From assembly GCA_016839555.1 (NCBI GenBank), contig JAEOUA010000006.1, positions 313,982 through 377,981 on the forward strand: a DNA stretch of 64,000 nt, given 5' to 3'. Under the pieces are notes generated by a model. That model was not told where the DNA came from and searched no databases. It was given only the letters and a program-made list of their open reading frames with translations. Positions 48,013 through 56,616 of this stretch are shown one piece after another (the stretch's first letter is position 1; each line of letters opens with the position of its first letter). The stretch comes from Promethearchaeota archaeon (lineage in GTDB: Archaea; Asgardarchaeota; Lokiarchaeia; Sigyniarchaeales; SOKP01). The position numbers and the translations under genes are program-made.

Positions 48013-48726
48013 TTGAGTAATCCTTTTGAAATGAGTTTAAATATTTTAAATTGGAATAAAAAATGGATGTTAATGAGTTTTATTTTTCAATTATTTTTCT
48101 CCGAAAATTCAACTTTATATACTGGCATTCCGGATATTGTAAATGGATTAGAAGAGTTATGTATGTCTATAAATGAATTTTTACTCCTTTTATTTGGCTA
48201 TATGAAGTATATTTTTGCCCTGATATTGATAATACTTGGAATAATGACTCTTTTAAGATATCGAGGGATTTATATTCTCCAAAGATATAGTCAAAATTCC
48301 TATGATAAAAAGGAAAAAATTACTGAAAAATTAAAAAAAACTCACGTGATTCTTGGAATTGTATATATTTTCACAGGATTCGGAATTATCTTTAATTATT
48401 TAATATATATCTTAATATGGGTCTTAGATCCACTCCCTGATGGACTTTTTTTTCAATTTCTTGATATTGGTGGTATGATTGAACCTCAATATATTCTCAG
48501 GATTTCAAATATAGATTTTGCAATTCAGCCTCATGAAAAAACAATTTATATTTGTGTGGCTTATTTTTCTTTACTTTCTTTGATCCAAATTTCAACAAGT
48601 ATCTGGTTTATCTCAAAAGGAGGACAGCTTTTAACCCATCCCAACATGACCTACTCAATTTTAATTTCAGGAGTAATGGAAGGAATTTTAGCAGGATTTA
48701 CCACATGTCTTCCATTTATGATATAA
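48013..48726 (+). CDS. Hypothetical four-helix membrane protein
   Basis: I do not recognise this 237-residue protein. It has about four transmembrane helices (near residues 66-84, 110-140, 175-195 and 212-235) with a charged loop (YSQNSYDKKEKITEKLKKTH) after the first. The start is a TTG at 48013. It is divergent from the HerA-type ATPase with only 44 bases between starts, so they may share control. It ends 28 bases before the convergent CooC gene. Confidence 0.55.
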   Translation: MSNPFEMSLNILNWNKKWMLMSFIFQLFFSENSTLYTGIPDIVNGLEELCMSINEFLLLLFGYMKYIFALILIILGIMTLLRYRGIYILQRYSQNSYDKKEKITEKLKKTHVILGIVYIFTGFGIIFNYLIYILIWVLDPLPDGLFFQFLDIGGMIEPQYILRISNIDFAIQPHEKTIYICVAYFSLLSLIQISTSIWFISKGGQLLTHPNMTYSILISGVMEGILAGFTTCLPFMI

Positions 48727-48754
48727 AATTAGGTAAAATTAGATTAAATAATGA

Positions 48755-49528
48755 TTATATAATTTCTTTGAATATTTCTTTTGCAATTTGATAAGTGGGA
48801 TTAGAATCTGGTAATTCTAAAAGACTTTTTCCATTAAAGTTATATTCAAGAATTTGATTATCATCTGGAAAAAATCCTAATAGTTTAACATTGTTTTTTT
48901 TTAAGTTTTCAACTTCTTTTTCTAAAACTTCTTTTAAAGAATCTGGAAATCGATTTCCAAGAATCCATATATTTTCAAATTTTAAACTTACTTCATCTAT
49001 TAACTCGATAATTCTTTTCATAGTATGAAACCCCATTTTTGAGGGATCAGTCACAATTATTAAATCTGTTACGTCTCTACCCGTTTTCCGTGAAAAATGT
49101 TCTAATCCCGCCGGAGAATCAATTAATGTGAATTGATAATTTTTGGATAAGGTATCTACTACATTCTTTAAAACATTATTAATGAAGCAATAGCAACCAC
49201 TCCCTTCTTGTCTTCCCATCTCCAAGATGTCAAAGTCGTCCATTTCAATTATCGAGCTAAACACATCCCCTTCGATGATTTGATTTTTAGGCATGTCAAG
49301 TGGTAGCAACTGTTTTTCTATTTTGCGTTTTAATTCTTGCATTTTGGATGCTAATGTATCAGAAAAATCAACTTTTCTTCCAATTACATCTCCGACATTC
49401 GCGTCAGGATCGGAATCTATAACTAAAATATCAGCAGAGTCGTTTTCTGTCAAGAATTTAAGAAAGAGAGCTAAAGATGTGGTCTTTCCCACTCCTCCTT
49501 TTCCGGCAAAGGCTATAACTTTTTTCAT
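48755..49528 (-). CDS. CooC-type CO dehydrogenase maturation ATPase
   Basis: The 257-residue protein is a MinD/ParA-fold ATPase. The deviant Walker A is GKGGVGKTT (residues 9-17), and the CxC nickel-binding pair of CooC is at Cys112 and Cys114 in GSGCYCFINN. In characterised homologues it loads nickel into carbon monoxide dehydrogenase. Together with methanopterin and F420 genes this fits a Wood-Ljungdahl pathway. The dehydrogenase genes themselves are not in the window. Confidence 0.87.
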   Translation of the reverse strand: MKKVIAFAGKGGVGKTTSLALFLKFLTENDSADILVIDSDPDANVGDVIGRKVDFSDTLASKMQELKRKIEKQLLPLDMPKNQIIEGDVFSSIIEMDDFDILEMGRQEGSGCYCFINNVLKNVVDTLSKNYQFTLIDSPAGLEHFSRKTGRDVTDLIIVTDPSKMGFHTMKRIIELIDEVSLKFENIWILGNRFPDSLKEVLEKEVENLKKNNVKLLGFFPDDNQILEYNFNGKSLLELPDSNPTYQIAKEIFKEII

Positions 49529-49698
49529 TTTCTTACAAGTTTTACTACCTTATATATTCTATATTAAAAAATGGAGAGAATATTAAAAATTTAATAGTGA
49601 TATTTTAAAAATAATTTGGAAATTAAAAAAGAATTTAAAATGACTTCTTAAGATATAATTAATAAATAATTAAGGATAAAGAATAAGAAATCTACATA

Positions 49699-50514
49699 CT
49701 ATTGCTGTTGTTTGTAGAGCGGAATAATATTTGAGGTAAAGTCTTCAAGGGTGTATGGGAAATCATCTTCACTAGCAATTTTTCCAAGTTCTAACGAGAT
49801 TTCTCTCGCAAGCAACCAAAACGCTAAACCTAATGCTTTTTTACCGCGATTATTTGCGGGGACTGCTAAATCAATTCCAGAAAGTGTGTCGTCGGTATCA
49901 AATAAAGAGACTACGGGAATTCTCGCATGTTTAGCTTCTTCAAGAATTACTTTATCTGCATGGGGATCAACGATAAATACGACACTAGCATCCTTAATAT
50001 ATGTGTCAATATTTGGATTCGTAAGGGTACCAGGTATGAAGCGGTCTACAATGGCTCGACAACTAAGCGCTTCAGAGAATTTTCTGACGGGCTCCTTCCC
50101 ATATCTTCGTACGGAAGATACAATTACCTTATCACTATCTTCTTCAATATATTTACTAAGAAATTTTGCAGCGATTTTTATTCGTTCTTCGGTTTTTGTG
50201 AGGTCTATTACATATAGTCCATAATTAGTTTGACGGTAAATAAACCTGCGGGCATCTCCAGTTAAAAGTTTGGTTCCTATATGAATTCCACAACTTAGAA
50301 AGAGATTTTTCTTTTCTTCATCTTTATCTATTATTTTTTCTTCTTCCTCAAGGGCGCTAATATCCTCAGTATCAAGTAAATCTAGTTCTTCTTCTAAATC
50401 TAAATCATCTTCAAAATCTTCTTCAAATGTTTCTATAAAATCTTCTTCAAAATCTACCAGAGGTTCTTCATCCTCATTCTCAATTTCTTCAGACTTTTTC
50501 TTCTTTTTAGCCAC
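49699..50514 (-). CDS. Small subunit ribosomal protein uS2 with acidic N-terminal extension
   Basis: The core (from about residue 70) is uS2: LFLSCGIHIGTKLLTGDARRF and VIVSSVRRYGKEPVRKF lead to RFIPGTLTNPN, then FIVDPHADKVILEEA, then IPVVSLFDTDDTLSGIDL. Residues 1-69 are an extension with 34 aspartate or glutamate residues after a lysine cluster (AKKKKKSEE). Archaeal uS2 normally starts near the core. The gene is not next to the usual ribosomal or RNA polymerase genes. The ATG start is inside the extension's reading frame with no later good start, so the extension is part of the annotated protein. Confidence 0.95.
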   Translation of the reverse strand: MAKKKKKSEEIENEDEEPLVDFEEDFIETFEEDFEDDLDLEEELDLLDTEDISALEEEEKIIDKDEEKKNLFLSCGIHIGTKLLTGDARRFIYRQTNYGLYVIDLTKTEERIKIAAKFLSKYIEEDSDKVIVSSVRRYGKEPVRKFSEALSCRAIVDRFIPGTLTNPNIDTYIKDASVVFIVDPHADKVILEEAKHARIPVVSLFDTDDTLSGIDLAVPANNRGKKALGLAFWLLAREISLELGKIASEDDFPYTLEDFTSNIIPLYKQQQ

Positions 50515-50892
50515 GATATAAACCTAGATATGATTAAAAAATTGTTATTAATAATTTGTTAATAAATAGAATGTAATATAGTTTTAATAATTTATTGAAT
50601 CTCTTTATTCTTTAAATGAGTTCTTTTAAGGAATACTTATTGTTAAAACAATTTGATTATTGCTATGAAATTTTTTTTAAAAGAGATTGATGGATTTAGG
50701 AATTTCATAAAATTCTCGTTATAAAATATACAAATAGTCGGTTTAAAATAAATTAATATAAATCTAAACTATGATTAGTGGAGTACTTTAAAATCTCAAT
50801 TTTTTTGAATAATTGTCAAAATTAAAATATTAATATTATTTCATTTCTTTAAAAAATCAATAAGAAATTTAAAAAAATTAAAAGTTGATAAT
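50515..50892. other. AT-rich divergent intergenic region
   Basis: This 378-base region separates the uS2 gene (leftward) from a membrane protein gene (rightward). It is low-complexity AT DNA with no open frame and no sign of an RNA gene. It must contain the uS2 promoter. Confidence 0.6.
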
Positions 50893-51375
50893 ATGGTTAG
50901 ATTGGCTATAGGGGTTGGTGTGGGTATAATTTTAAGTTTTTTCAGCGTATCTCTTTTCAATGAATGGGAAACTTTTCGCACATCTTTACAATTTTCCCAA
51001 TATAGTGTATTGCAGGCAATCGGAAATTTGATCGGAGATATATTTGATTTTGATATTATTCATTTTTTCTCATCAGGACCTTATAATATTGATAATTTCT
51101 TTCAACCAGCCCTTTTGGCATGCTTATTAATGGGACTTATTTCAGGGGCTATTGCGAGGGGTCTTAGAAGGGGCTTTATTGCTGGTGTGTTAGTTATCGT
51201 TCTTTCCTTATTAATATGGATTTGTTTGAGTATTTTTGCAGGAACTGATCTCATTTCATTATTTCAAGGACCACAGCTTATCGAGACGATTGGAGGGATC
51301 TTAGGTGCCCTTACAGGAGGAATTCTGGGAGGATTAGCAGGAGGATTTATTTCTAGAATACGGGAAACTGATTAA
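50893..51375 (+). CDS. Hypothetical glycine-rich membrane protein
   Basis: A 160-residue protein with about four helices; the C-terminal part is a glycine-rich repeat-like helix pair (GGILGALTGGILGGLAGGFI), as seen in DUF5518-like archaeal proteins. A polar loop (IFDFDIIHFFSSGPYNIDNF) lies between helices 1 and 2. I cannot assign a function. Confidence 0.55.
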   Translation: MVRLAIGVGVGIILSFFSVSLFNEWETFRTSLQFSQYSVLQAIGNLIGDIFDFDIIHFFSSGPYNIDNFFQPALLACLLMGLISGAIARGLRRGFIAGVLVIVLSLLIWICLSIFAGTDLISLFQGPQLIETIGGILGALTGGILGGLAGGFISRIRETD

Positions 51376-51489
51376 ATTCAATTTTTTCTTTTGTACATCT
51401 TAAAATTTTTCATTCAAATCTACAAAACATTAAAAAGATCAAATCATCGTTAATTTAATTTTAAAATTTGTTTCTTTGTTAAAAATACA

Positions 51490-52053
51490 ATGAGCACCAA
51501 AAAAAATAAACCTCATGAAAACAAAGGAAATAATAGAATACCCACTCGAGATTTTGCATTTGAATTATTAAGGAAAGTGAAACTGCCATTTAATATTAGA
51601 CGGCATTCAATTAATGTAGCAAATAAAGCATTAAAAATAGCTAATAAAATTAAAAAAATTCAAGTAAATAAAAATTTAGTGGAAATCGGCGCATTATTAC
51701 ATGATATTGGGAGATGCATAAGTCATGGTTTCGACCATGGGCTCTTAGGGGGAGAGATTTTACTAAGTTATGGTCTTTCAGAACGATTAGCAAGAATATG
51801 TGAAACTCATCTTCTAGGAGGGTTAGATAAGGAAGATGCAAAAAAAGTGGGGTTACCTATTAAGGATTATCTACCAAATACATTGGAAGAAAAGATTGTA
51901 TGTTTAGCAGATAAGCATATGAAGGGAAGGCATGAAGTATCTATTGAAGATCGCTTCCAAATATGGTTCAAAAAATATGGAAAAACTAAAATATTATTAA
52001 AATCAAAAAGAAGAGTGGAGCGAATTCAAAAAGAAATTAAAGCTCTTTTTTAA
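51490..52053 (+). CDS. HD-domain metal-dependent phosphohydrolase
   Basis: The 187-residue protein has the HD motif pattern: H in RRHSINVA, HD in ALLHDIGRC, further histidines in FDHGLLGG and CETHLLGG, and D in CLADKHM. It fits a small archaeal HD family (TIGR00295-like) of unknown substrate. Some HD enzymes act on nucleotides. It overlaps the convergent leuD gene by 17 bases. The N-terminus is lysine-rich. Confidence 0.85.
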   Translation: MSTKKNKPHENKGNNRIPTRDFAFELLRKVKLPFNIRRHSINVANKALKIANKIKKIQVNKNLVEIGALLHDIGRCISHGFDHGLLGGEILLSYGLSERLARICETHLLGGLDKEDAKKVGLPIKDYLPNTLEEKIVCLADKHMKGRHEVSIEDRFQIWFKKYGKTKILLKSKRRVERIQKEIKALF

Positions 52054-52528
52054 TTTTATTTAATATCCCGTTTTCTTCAATTATGTTAAATAAAAATTCT
52101 GGTAATTTATTAAAATTGATTGCTCTACCTGTTGAAAGATTTTTTATCAATCCCTCTTGTAATATTATTTCTATATGATCTCCTTCAGAAAAATCCTCAT
52201 CTTTCCAATTATAAGTGATTCCAGGGATACCTTGATTTATTAAGTTCCTAAAATATATTCTTGCAAAAGATTTTGCGATGATCGCTTGTATCCCAAGAAT
52301 TTTAAACACATTAACAGCCTCTTCACGAGAGCTCCCACAGCCAAAATTTTCTCCGGCAACGATGATATTTAATTTTTCTACTTTTTGAGGAAAGTCTGAA
52401 TCAATTTCTTCGCAAGTATATTGAGCCATCTCATAAGAATCTCTAAGGGTCAAACAATGACTTGGAACAATATCATCAGTATTTATATTATTTCCCATAA
52501 TATATACGAAACCTTCTATTTTTTTCAT
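52037..52528 (-). CDS. leuD: 3-isopropylmalate dehydratase small subunit
   Basis: This 163-residue swivel domain pairs with LeuC to isomerise 2-isopropylmalate to 3-isopropylmalate. The hallmark is GENFGCGSSREEAV. The loop after AKSFARIYFRNLINQG is typical. It is 2 bases downstream of leuC. Archaeal LeuCD pairs can also act on citramalate or homocitrate, so exact substrate is by context; ilvD elsewhere in the window supports branched-chain synthesis. Confidence 0.9.
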   Translation of the reverse strand: MKKIEGFVYIMGNNINTDDIVPSHCLTLRDSYEMAQYTCEEIDSDFPQKVEKLNIIVAGENFGCGSSREEAVNVFKILGIQAIIAKSFARIYFRNLINQGIPGITYNWKDEDFSEGDHIEIILQEGLIKNLSTGRAINFNKLPEFLFNIIEENGILNKIKKEL

Positions 52529-52530
52529 AT

Positions 52531-53790
52531 TTATAACACTTCTCTTGGATCAGTTATTTTTCCTTTAATAGCCGAAGCTGCTACCGTAGCTGGTGAAGCT
52601 AAATATACTTTAGAAGTTGGGTCTCCCATTCGACCTGCAAAATTTCTGTTCGTGCTACTAATACACACTTCTTCTTTACCCAAAACTCCTAAATGGCCTC
52701 CAATACAAGGCCCACAAGTGCTATTGCCTAAAACAGCACCTGCTTTAATAAAAACTTCAATAAGACCTTCTTCAAGAGCTTCTAAATATATTTTTTTAGA
52801 TGCAGGGATAATAATCAACCTTGTTTGTTTATTAACTTGGTTTCCATTTAAAATAGTTGCAGCAATTCTGAGATCTTCTATTCTACCATTTGTACAACTT
52901 CCAAGAAATGCTTGATCGATATTAATTCCCTCAACATCATTAATTTCTGCAATATTTCCTGGACTATGAGGTTTAGCTACAACTGGGATAAGATCAGACA
53001 AGTTATATTCAAATTCTTTTTCATAAGATGCATCTTCATCCGGAATTACAAAGTTGTATGGTTTTTTCGTGATTTTATTTAACCAATCTTTTAATTTTTT
53101 ATCTGGGAGAAAAATTCCAAATTTTGCTCCAGCTTCAACTACCATATTCGAGATGGTCATTCTCCCATCAATTGAAAGCGACTCAGCTCCTGTTCCATGA
53201 AATTCTAATGACTTGTAAAGTGCACCTTTTGTAGAAATATCACCTATGAATTTAAGAATGAAATCTTTTGCCATTACTGCTTTAGGTAATTCTCCAGATA
53301 AATTGATTTTATACGAGTTTGGGACTTTGAACCAGAGTTTTCCAGTCGCAAAAACAACTGATACATCTGTTGCTCCAATACCAGTAGAGAGGCAATTAAA
53401 AGCGCCATATGTAGTAGTATGACTATCACTTCCAACAATTAACATTCCAGGTCTAGCGAATCCTTTCTCTGGTAATACTTGATGACATATGCCTTCATTC
53501 ATTCCCATATTGTGGACAAATTTGTACTTTTTAGCAAATTGTCTACAAACTTGATGCATTTGTGCGGCGGAGATTGTTGGGGCGGGTACCCAATGATCCA
53601 GAATAAAAAATATTTTATTGGGATCCCACACATAATCTAAGTCTAATTTTTTATATTCTTCATGGATCCTACCCCCTAATTGCTCATGAATCATGACCAT
53701 ATCAATTTCTGCCTCAATAAATTGCCCAGGAGTTATCTCATCTATTTCCGAATGTTCTAAGAGAATTTTTTCGCAGATTGTATAAGCCAT
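52531..53790 (-). CDS. leuC: 3-isopropylmalate dehydratase large subunit
   Basis: This aconitase-family protein of 419 residues carries the iron-sulfur cluster cysteines in GSCTNGRIEDLR and NSTCGPCIGGHLG. Other motifs are VGSDSHTTTYGAF and RPGMLIVGSD. It is followed 2 bases later by leuD. It starts 10 bases after the M28 peptidase gene, so that gene is in the same transcript. As with leuD, related substrates (citramalate, homocitrate) are possible. Confidence 0.92.
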   Translation of the reverse strand: MAYTICEKILLEHSEIDEITPGQFIEAEIDMVMIHEQLGGRIHEEYKKLDLDYVWDPNKIFFILDHWVPAPTISAAQMHQVCRQFAKKYKFVHNMGMNEGICHQVLPEKGFARPGMLIVGSDSHTTTYGAFNCLSTGIGATDVSVVFATGKLWFKVPNSYKINLSGELPKAVMAKDFILKFIGDISTKGALYKSLEFHGTGAESLSIDGRMTISNMVVEAGAKFGIFLPDKKLKDWLNKITKKPYNFVIPDEDASYEKEFEYNLSDLIPVVAKPHSPGNIAEINDVEGINIDQAFLGSCTNGRIEDLRIAATILNGNQVNKQTRLIIIPASKKIYLEALEEGLIEVFIKAGAVLGNSTCGPCIGGHLGVLGKEEVCISSTNRNFAGRMGDPTSKVYLASPATVAASAIKGKITDPREVL

Positions 53791-53829
53791 TTTTTATTTT
53801 TTATTTTTTAATTTTATTTTTTAATTTTT
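53791..53829. repeat. T/A low-complexity tract between leuC and the M28 gene
   Basis: A run built of repeats like attttttattttttatttt separates and overlaps the ends of two genes. It encodes the lysine-rich C-terminus of the peptidase in one strand (KLKNKIKK) and the leuC leader. Slippage here would change the peptidase tail. Confidence 0.5.
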
Positions 53830-55117
53830 GAAAATCGGCGTCTATTTCTAATAGGGCATTTTTTAATAATACACAAGTGTCTTTTAGGATTTTAGGATCA
53901 ACTTTGTCAGCACTATCTTCCGGAGTATGTGCCCATTTTGAGGCTGAAATCGAGCCTAAATCAATTGCATTAAATTTTCGTGCATGAAATGGTAGAGAAT
54001 CCGTATGAGCACCAGTTAAGAAGTGAATTCCATATATATCTATATTTCTTTTCCTAGCTGCTTTTTCCAAATATTTGCTTAATAAAGATGTTAATTCTTT
54101 TTTGGGGATTATTCCATATGATTCAATATATTCTATTCTATTGTGTTTGCAATTTTTACAGGAAATCATATCTAGATTAAATTGAAATACTTTTTCTTTT
54201 GAAAAAAGATGTTCATGCTTATTAAGAAATATCCTTGATCCCATAGTACCAAGTTCCTCAGCAGAAAATTGGCAAAACCATAAATAAAAATTATTCAAAG
54301 GATGTTTTCTAAAATATGAACTTAATTCAAATACAATAGCCATGCCCGAGGCATTATCTAGTGCGCCAGGAGATTTATTATGGGTACTCAGAAACATTAA
54401 AAAAAGATTAGCGGTTATTACGAATCCTGCTGAAAGCCATAGACCAAAATCTAATATAAATCCCGCCAAAATCCAAGAGCGGATATTAACTGAAAAAAAT
54501 AGAGCCATAAATAGCAAATACCAAAATGCTTTTGCAATCATAATGAGACAAAATGAAATCCCCCCGAAAAGGAATATCCGATAAATATTGACTCTCCATT
54601 GAGTTTTTAAATTTTGAGACTTTGAGTCCAGATGAGCGGATATAACAAGATTACCTGCTTTATTATTAGTTAAAAGTTTTGCGGGTACTTTTACAAATAC
54701 ATTTGTAGCATCAAATATCTCTCCATAATATTTTCCCCAAAAACCTGGATTTTCCGGAGATTTTAATCCTCTGAGAATTAATAAGACAATGAGGCTTAAC
54801 ACACCTAATATAAAGAGAGAAATCAGAATTTCTATATAACTAAATAAGAGAAATGCCAATAAAAATACACATGTTATCATAGCAATTAATTTAATTAAGG
54901 TTGTGGAATAGAAATCTGAAAATTGAAACAATTCTTTTTTAATTTCTTTCCTATTAAAACCTAATTCTTTGAATTTTTTTACAGTCAGCTCTACGGCTTT
55001 CTCCTCTCCTTCCGTCCCAGCTAAACGTGGAAAACTGAATTCTTTAACATATTCAAATAATCGCTTTTCATTAAATGACTGGTCTTCGAACACTTTACTA
55101 TTTGCTTTTATTACCAT
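53801..55117 (-). CDS. Membrane-embedded M28 family metallopeptidase (leuCD-linked)
   Basis: This 438-residue paralogue of the ilvD-coupled peptidase has all zinc-site residues: H and D in VISAHLDSKS, D in SPGALDNASGMA, EE in FSAEELGTMG, D in FNLDMIS, and H in WAHTPEDSADKVD. Two pairs of transmembrane helices interrupt the peptidase domain, at about residues 77-110 and 180-235. Both proteins begin with FPRLAGT-containing helices. It lies 10 bases upstream of leuC on the same strand, so it is co-transcribed with leucine genes. Confidence 0.85.
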   Translation of the reverse strand: MVIKANSKVFEDQSFNEKRLFEYVKEFSFPRLAGTEGEEKAVELTVKKFKELGFNRKEIKKELFQFSDFYSTTLIKLIAMITCVFLLAFLLFSYIEILISLFILGVLSLIVLLILRGLKSPENPGFWGKYYGEIFDATNVFVKVPAKLLTNNKAGNLVISAHLDSKSQNLKTQWRVNIYRIFLFGGISFCLIMIAKAFWYLLFMALFFSVNIRSWILAGFILDFGLWLSAGFVITANLFLMFLSTHNKSPGALDNASGMAIVFELSSYFRKHPLNNFYLWFCQFSAEELGTMGSRIFLNKHEHLFSKEKVFQFNLDMISCKNCKHNRIEYIESYGIIPKKELTSLLSKYLEKAARKRNIDIYGIHFLTGAHTDSLPFHARKFNAIDLGSISASKWAHTPEDSADKVDPKILKDTCVLLKNALLEIDADFQKLKNKIKK

Positions 55118-55140
55118 TTCAATTTATTTCAATAATTTTT

Positions 55141-55734
55141 TTAGAATTGAATTTTTTTTAATTCATTCATAACGATTTTTTGGATTTGCTTTTGCACTGT
55201 TTCTATTTTATCATCAGAATTGATGACATAATAGTTATTTTCTTCCGCTCTCTTAAGATACAATTCCCTCACTTTTCTTAAAAAAGTAATATTCTCAAAT
55301 TTTTCTAATTTTTGTTCTTTTTTTCTTTGAAGGGAAAGTTCTGGAGGAATATCAAGAATAATAGTGATATTAGGCTCTTCCACAAACTTATTTAAAGTTT
55401 TAATCCATTCTATAGATAATAATTCGGATTGAGAGGATTGATATACTACAGAAGATTCTAAGAATCTATCTGAAATTACAATATAATTGCGCTCTATTTT
55501 CTGTTTTATTTCATTAAAGAAATGATGAGACCTGTCAGCAGCAAATAAAAGAGCATCAGTAGAAGGATGAACATCGTTATTCTTTAAATATTTTCGTAAA
55601 AGTAGCCCTATTTCATTATTAGAAGGTTCTTTTGTGAGATGAATTTTATAACCTTTCGCAATTAAAAATTCAGAAAGCAAGCTACAGTGAGTTGTGGTAC
55701 CACATCCGTCAATTCCTTCAAAACATATATGCAA
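55141..55734 (-). CDS. tmk: Thymidylate kinase (variant P-loop)
   Basis: The 197-residue protein fits dTMP kinase. It has the EPSNNEIG donor-site motif, FAADRSHHF, and SDRFLESSVVYQ, the dTMP-binding motif. The P-loop, however, reads EGIDGCGTTTH: the position normally held by the invariant lysine (residue 13) is threonine. A similar change may occur in some bacterial lineages, from memory. The start is a TTG directly before the conserved strand. It lies 23 bases upstream of the M28 gene and may head that operon. Confidence 0.88.
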   Translation of the reverse strand: MHICFEGIDGCGTTTHCSLLSEFLIAKGYKIHLTKEPSNNEIGLLLRKYLKNNDVHPSTDALLFAADRSHHFFNEIKQKIERNYIVISDRFLESSVVYQSSQSELLSIEWIKTLNKFVEEPNITIILDIPPELSLQRKKEQKLEKFENITFLRKVRELYLKRAEENNYYVINSDDKIETVQKQIQKIVMNELKKIQF

Positions 55735-55898
55735 GTTTTTCTTACTCCACTAATTGTGAGTATCAAAAATATAAATAGAACTATATAAATTAAAACTAAA
55801 TCTTCTATTTAAAATATTCATAAAGAGAAATTAAAATTTTCCATATAGTCATTTTCTAAAAAGATTTAAATAACTTTAATTAAATGTTATTATATATT

Positions 55899-55982
55899 AT
55901 TCTAAACGGTTGGAATAATCATAAACTATCCGAATCGTTTTTAGAATTTTTATTAGCAAAATAATAACAATTACTGGATAGT
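55899..55982. promoter_or_regulatory. Two possible inverted repeats upstream of a zinc-ribbon gene
   Basis: The arm attctaaacggttgg (55899-55913) can pair imperfectly with ccgaatcgtttttagaat (55930-55947). A second pair, actatcc (55925-55931) and ggatagt (55976-55982), overlaps the loop of the first. A TATA-like ttatatatta lies just before. The site could be an operator or a leader hairpin for the gene at 55993. In AT-rich DNA such matches arise by chance, so this is tentative. Confidence 0.3.
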
Positions 55983-55992
55983 CTTATATAAA

Positions 55993-56421
55993 ATGTTAGG
56001 AAAAAAATATGCGTATTGCCCAAATTGTAGAACAAGAATTAAAAATCCAAAAAGAAAAAAGCTAACATCTTATAATTATCAAATATTAATTATCGCTTCG
56101 ATTGCCACATTAGGAGTTGGTCTAGTAGCATTTATTCTTTATAGGTTAATATTTCAGAAGAAGAAATACTGTCCTGAATGCCAAAGTATTGTGGAATTTT
56201 ATAAGTCCCCGGAGGAGTTTCCAAAAAAGGTAGCAGTTAAAAATCTGCTTGAACGGCTTGAAATAGAGAGAGTAAAAGAAAAATCTAAAGACGAAATTAA
56301 AAAAGAAGAGGATAAAGTTCTCTTAGAAGATACCTATATTATATGTTCTTTTTGTGGTGAAAAAATTGAGGCGGGTTTAGACGTATGCCCTTTTTGCGGA
56401 AAGGAACAAAAACCTTCTTAA
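55993..56421 (+). CDS. Zinc-ribbon protein with membrane hairpin (first of tandem pair)
   Basis: A 142-residue protein: an N-terminal CPNCR half-ribbon, a hydrophobic hairpin of about 30 residues (IIASIATLGVGLVAFILYRLIF), then CPEC completing the ribbon, a charged helical stretch and a C-terminal zinc ribbon (CSFCGEKIEAGLDVCPFCG). The hairpin between the two zinc halves is distinctive. The next gene is a paralogue with the same order. The function is unknown; perhaps it anchors a metal or partner-binding face at the membrane. Confidence 0.65.
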   Translation: MLGKKYAYCPNCRTRIKNPKRKKLTSYNYQILIIASIATLGVGLVAFILYRLIFQKKKYCPECQSIVEFYKSPEEFPKKVAVKNLLERLEIERVKEKSKDEIKKEEDKVLLEDTYIICSFCGEKIEAGLDVCPFCGKEQKPS

Positions 56422-56544
56422 ATTATGTTTATAGGCATATTGGGAAAAAATATTAAAGAACCTAAATATTTACATCTTAATAATAAAATAAAAAATTAAT
56501 TATTTGCTTATTAAAAATTGGTCTAAATATCTTTTTAATAACAT

Positions 56545-56605
56545 TTATATATTTAAATATTTAGAGCTTATTAATAAAATGAAAACTTACCGAAAATAAA
56601 TTGGA
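56545..56605 (+). promoter_or_regulatory. TATA-like promoter and Shine-Dalgarno site of the second zinc-ribbon gene
   Basis: A TATA-like tttatatatttaaat begins at about 56545 and a ggagg ribosome site is at 56601-56605, 11 bases before the ATG at 56617. Together they support the start and a short leader. The Shine-Dalgarno match is one of the few strong ones in this window. Confidence 0.5.
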
Positions 56606-56616
56606 GGAATATAGAG

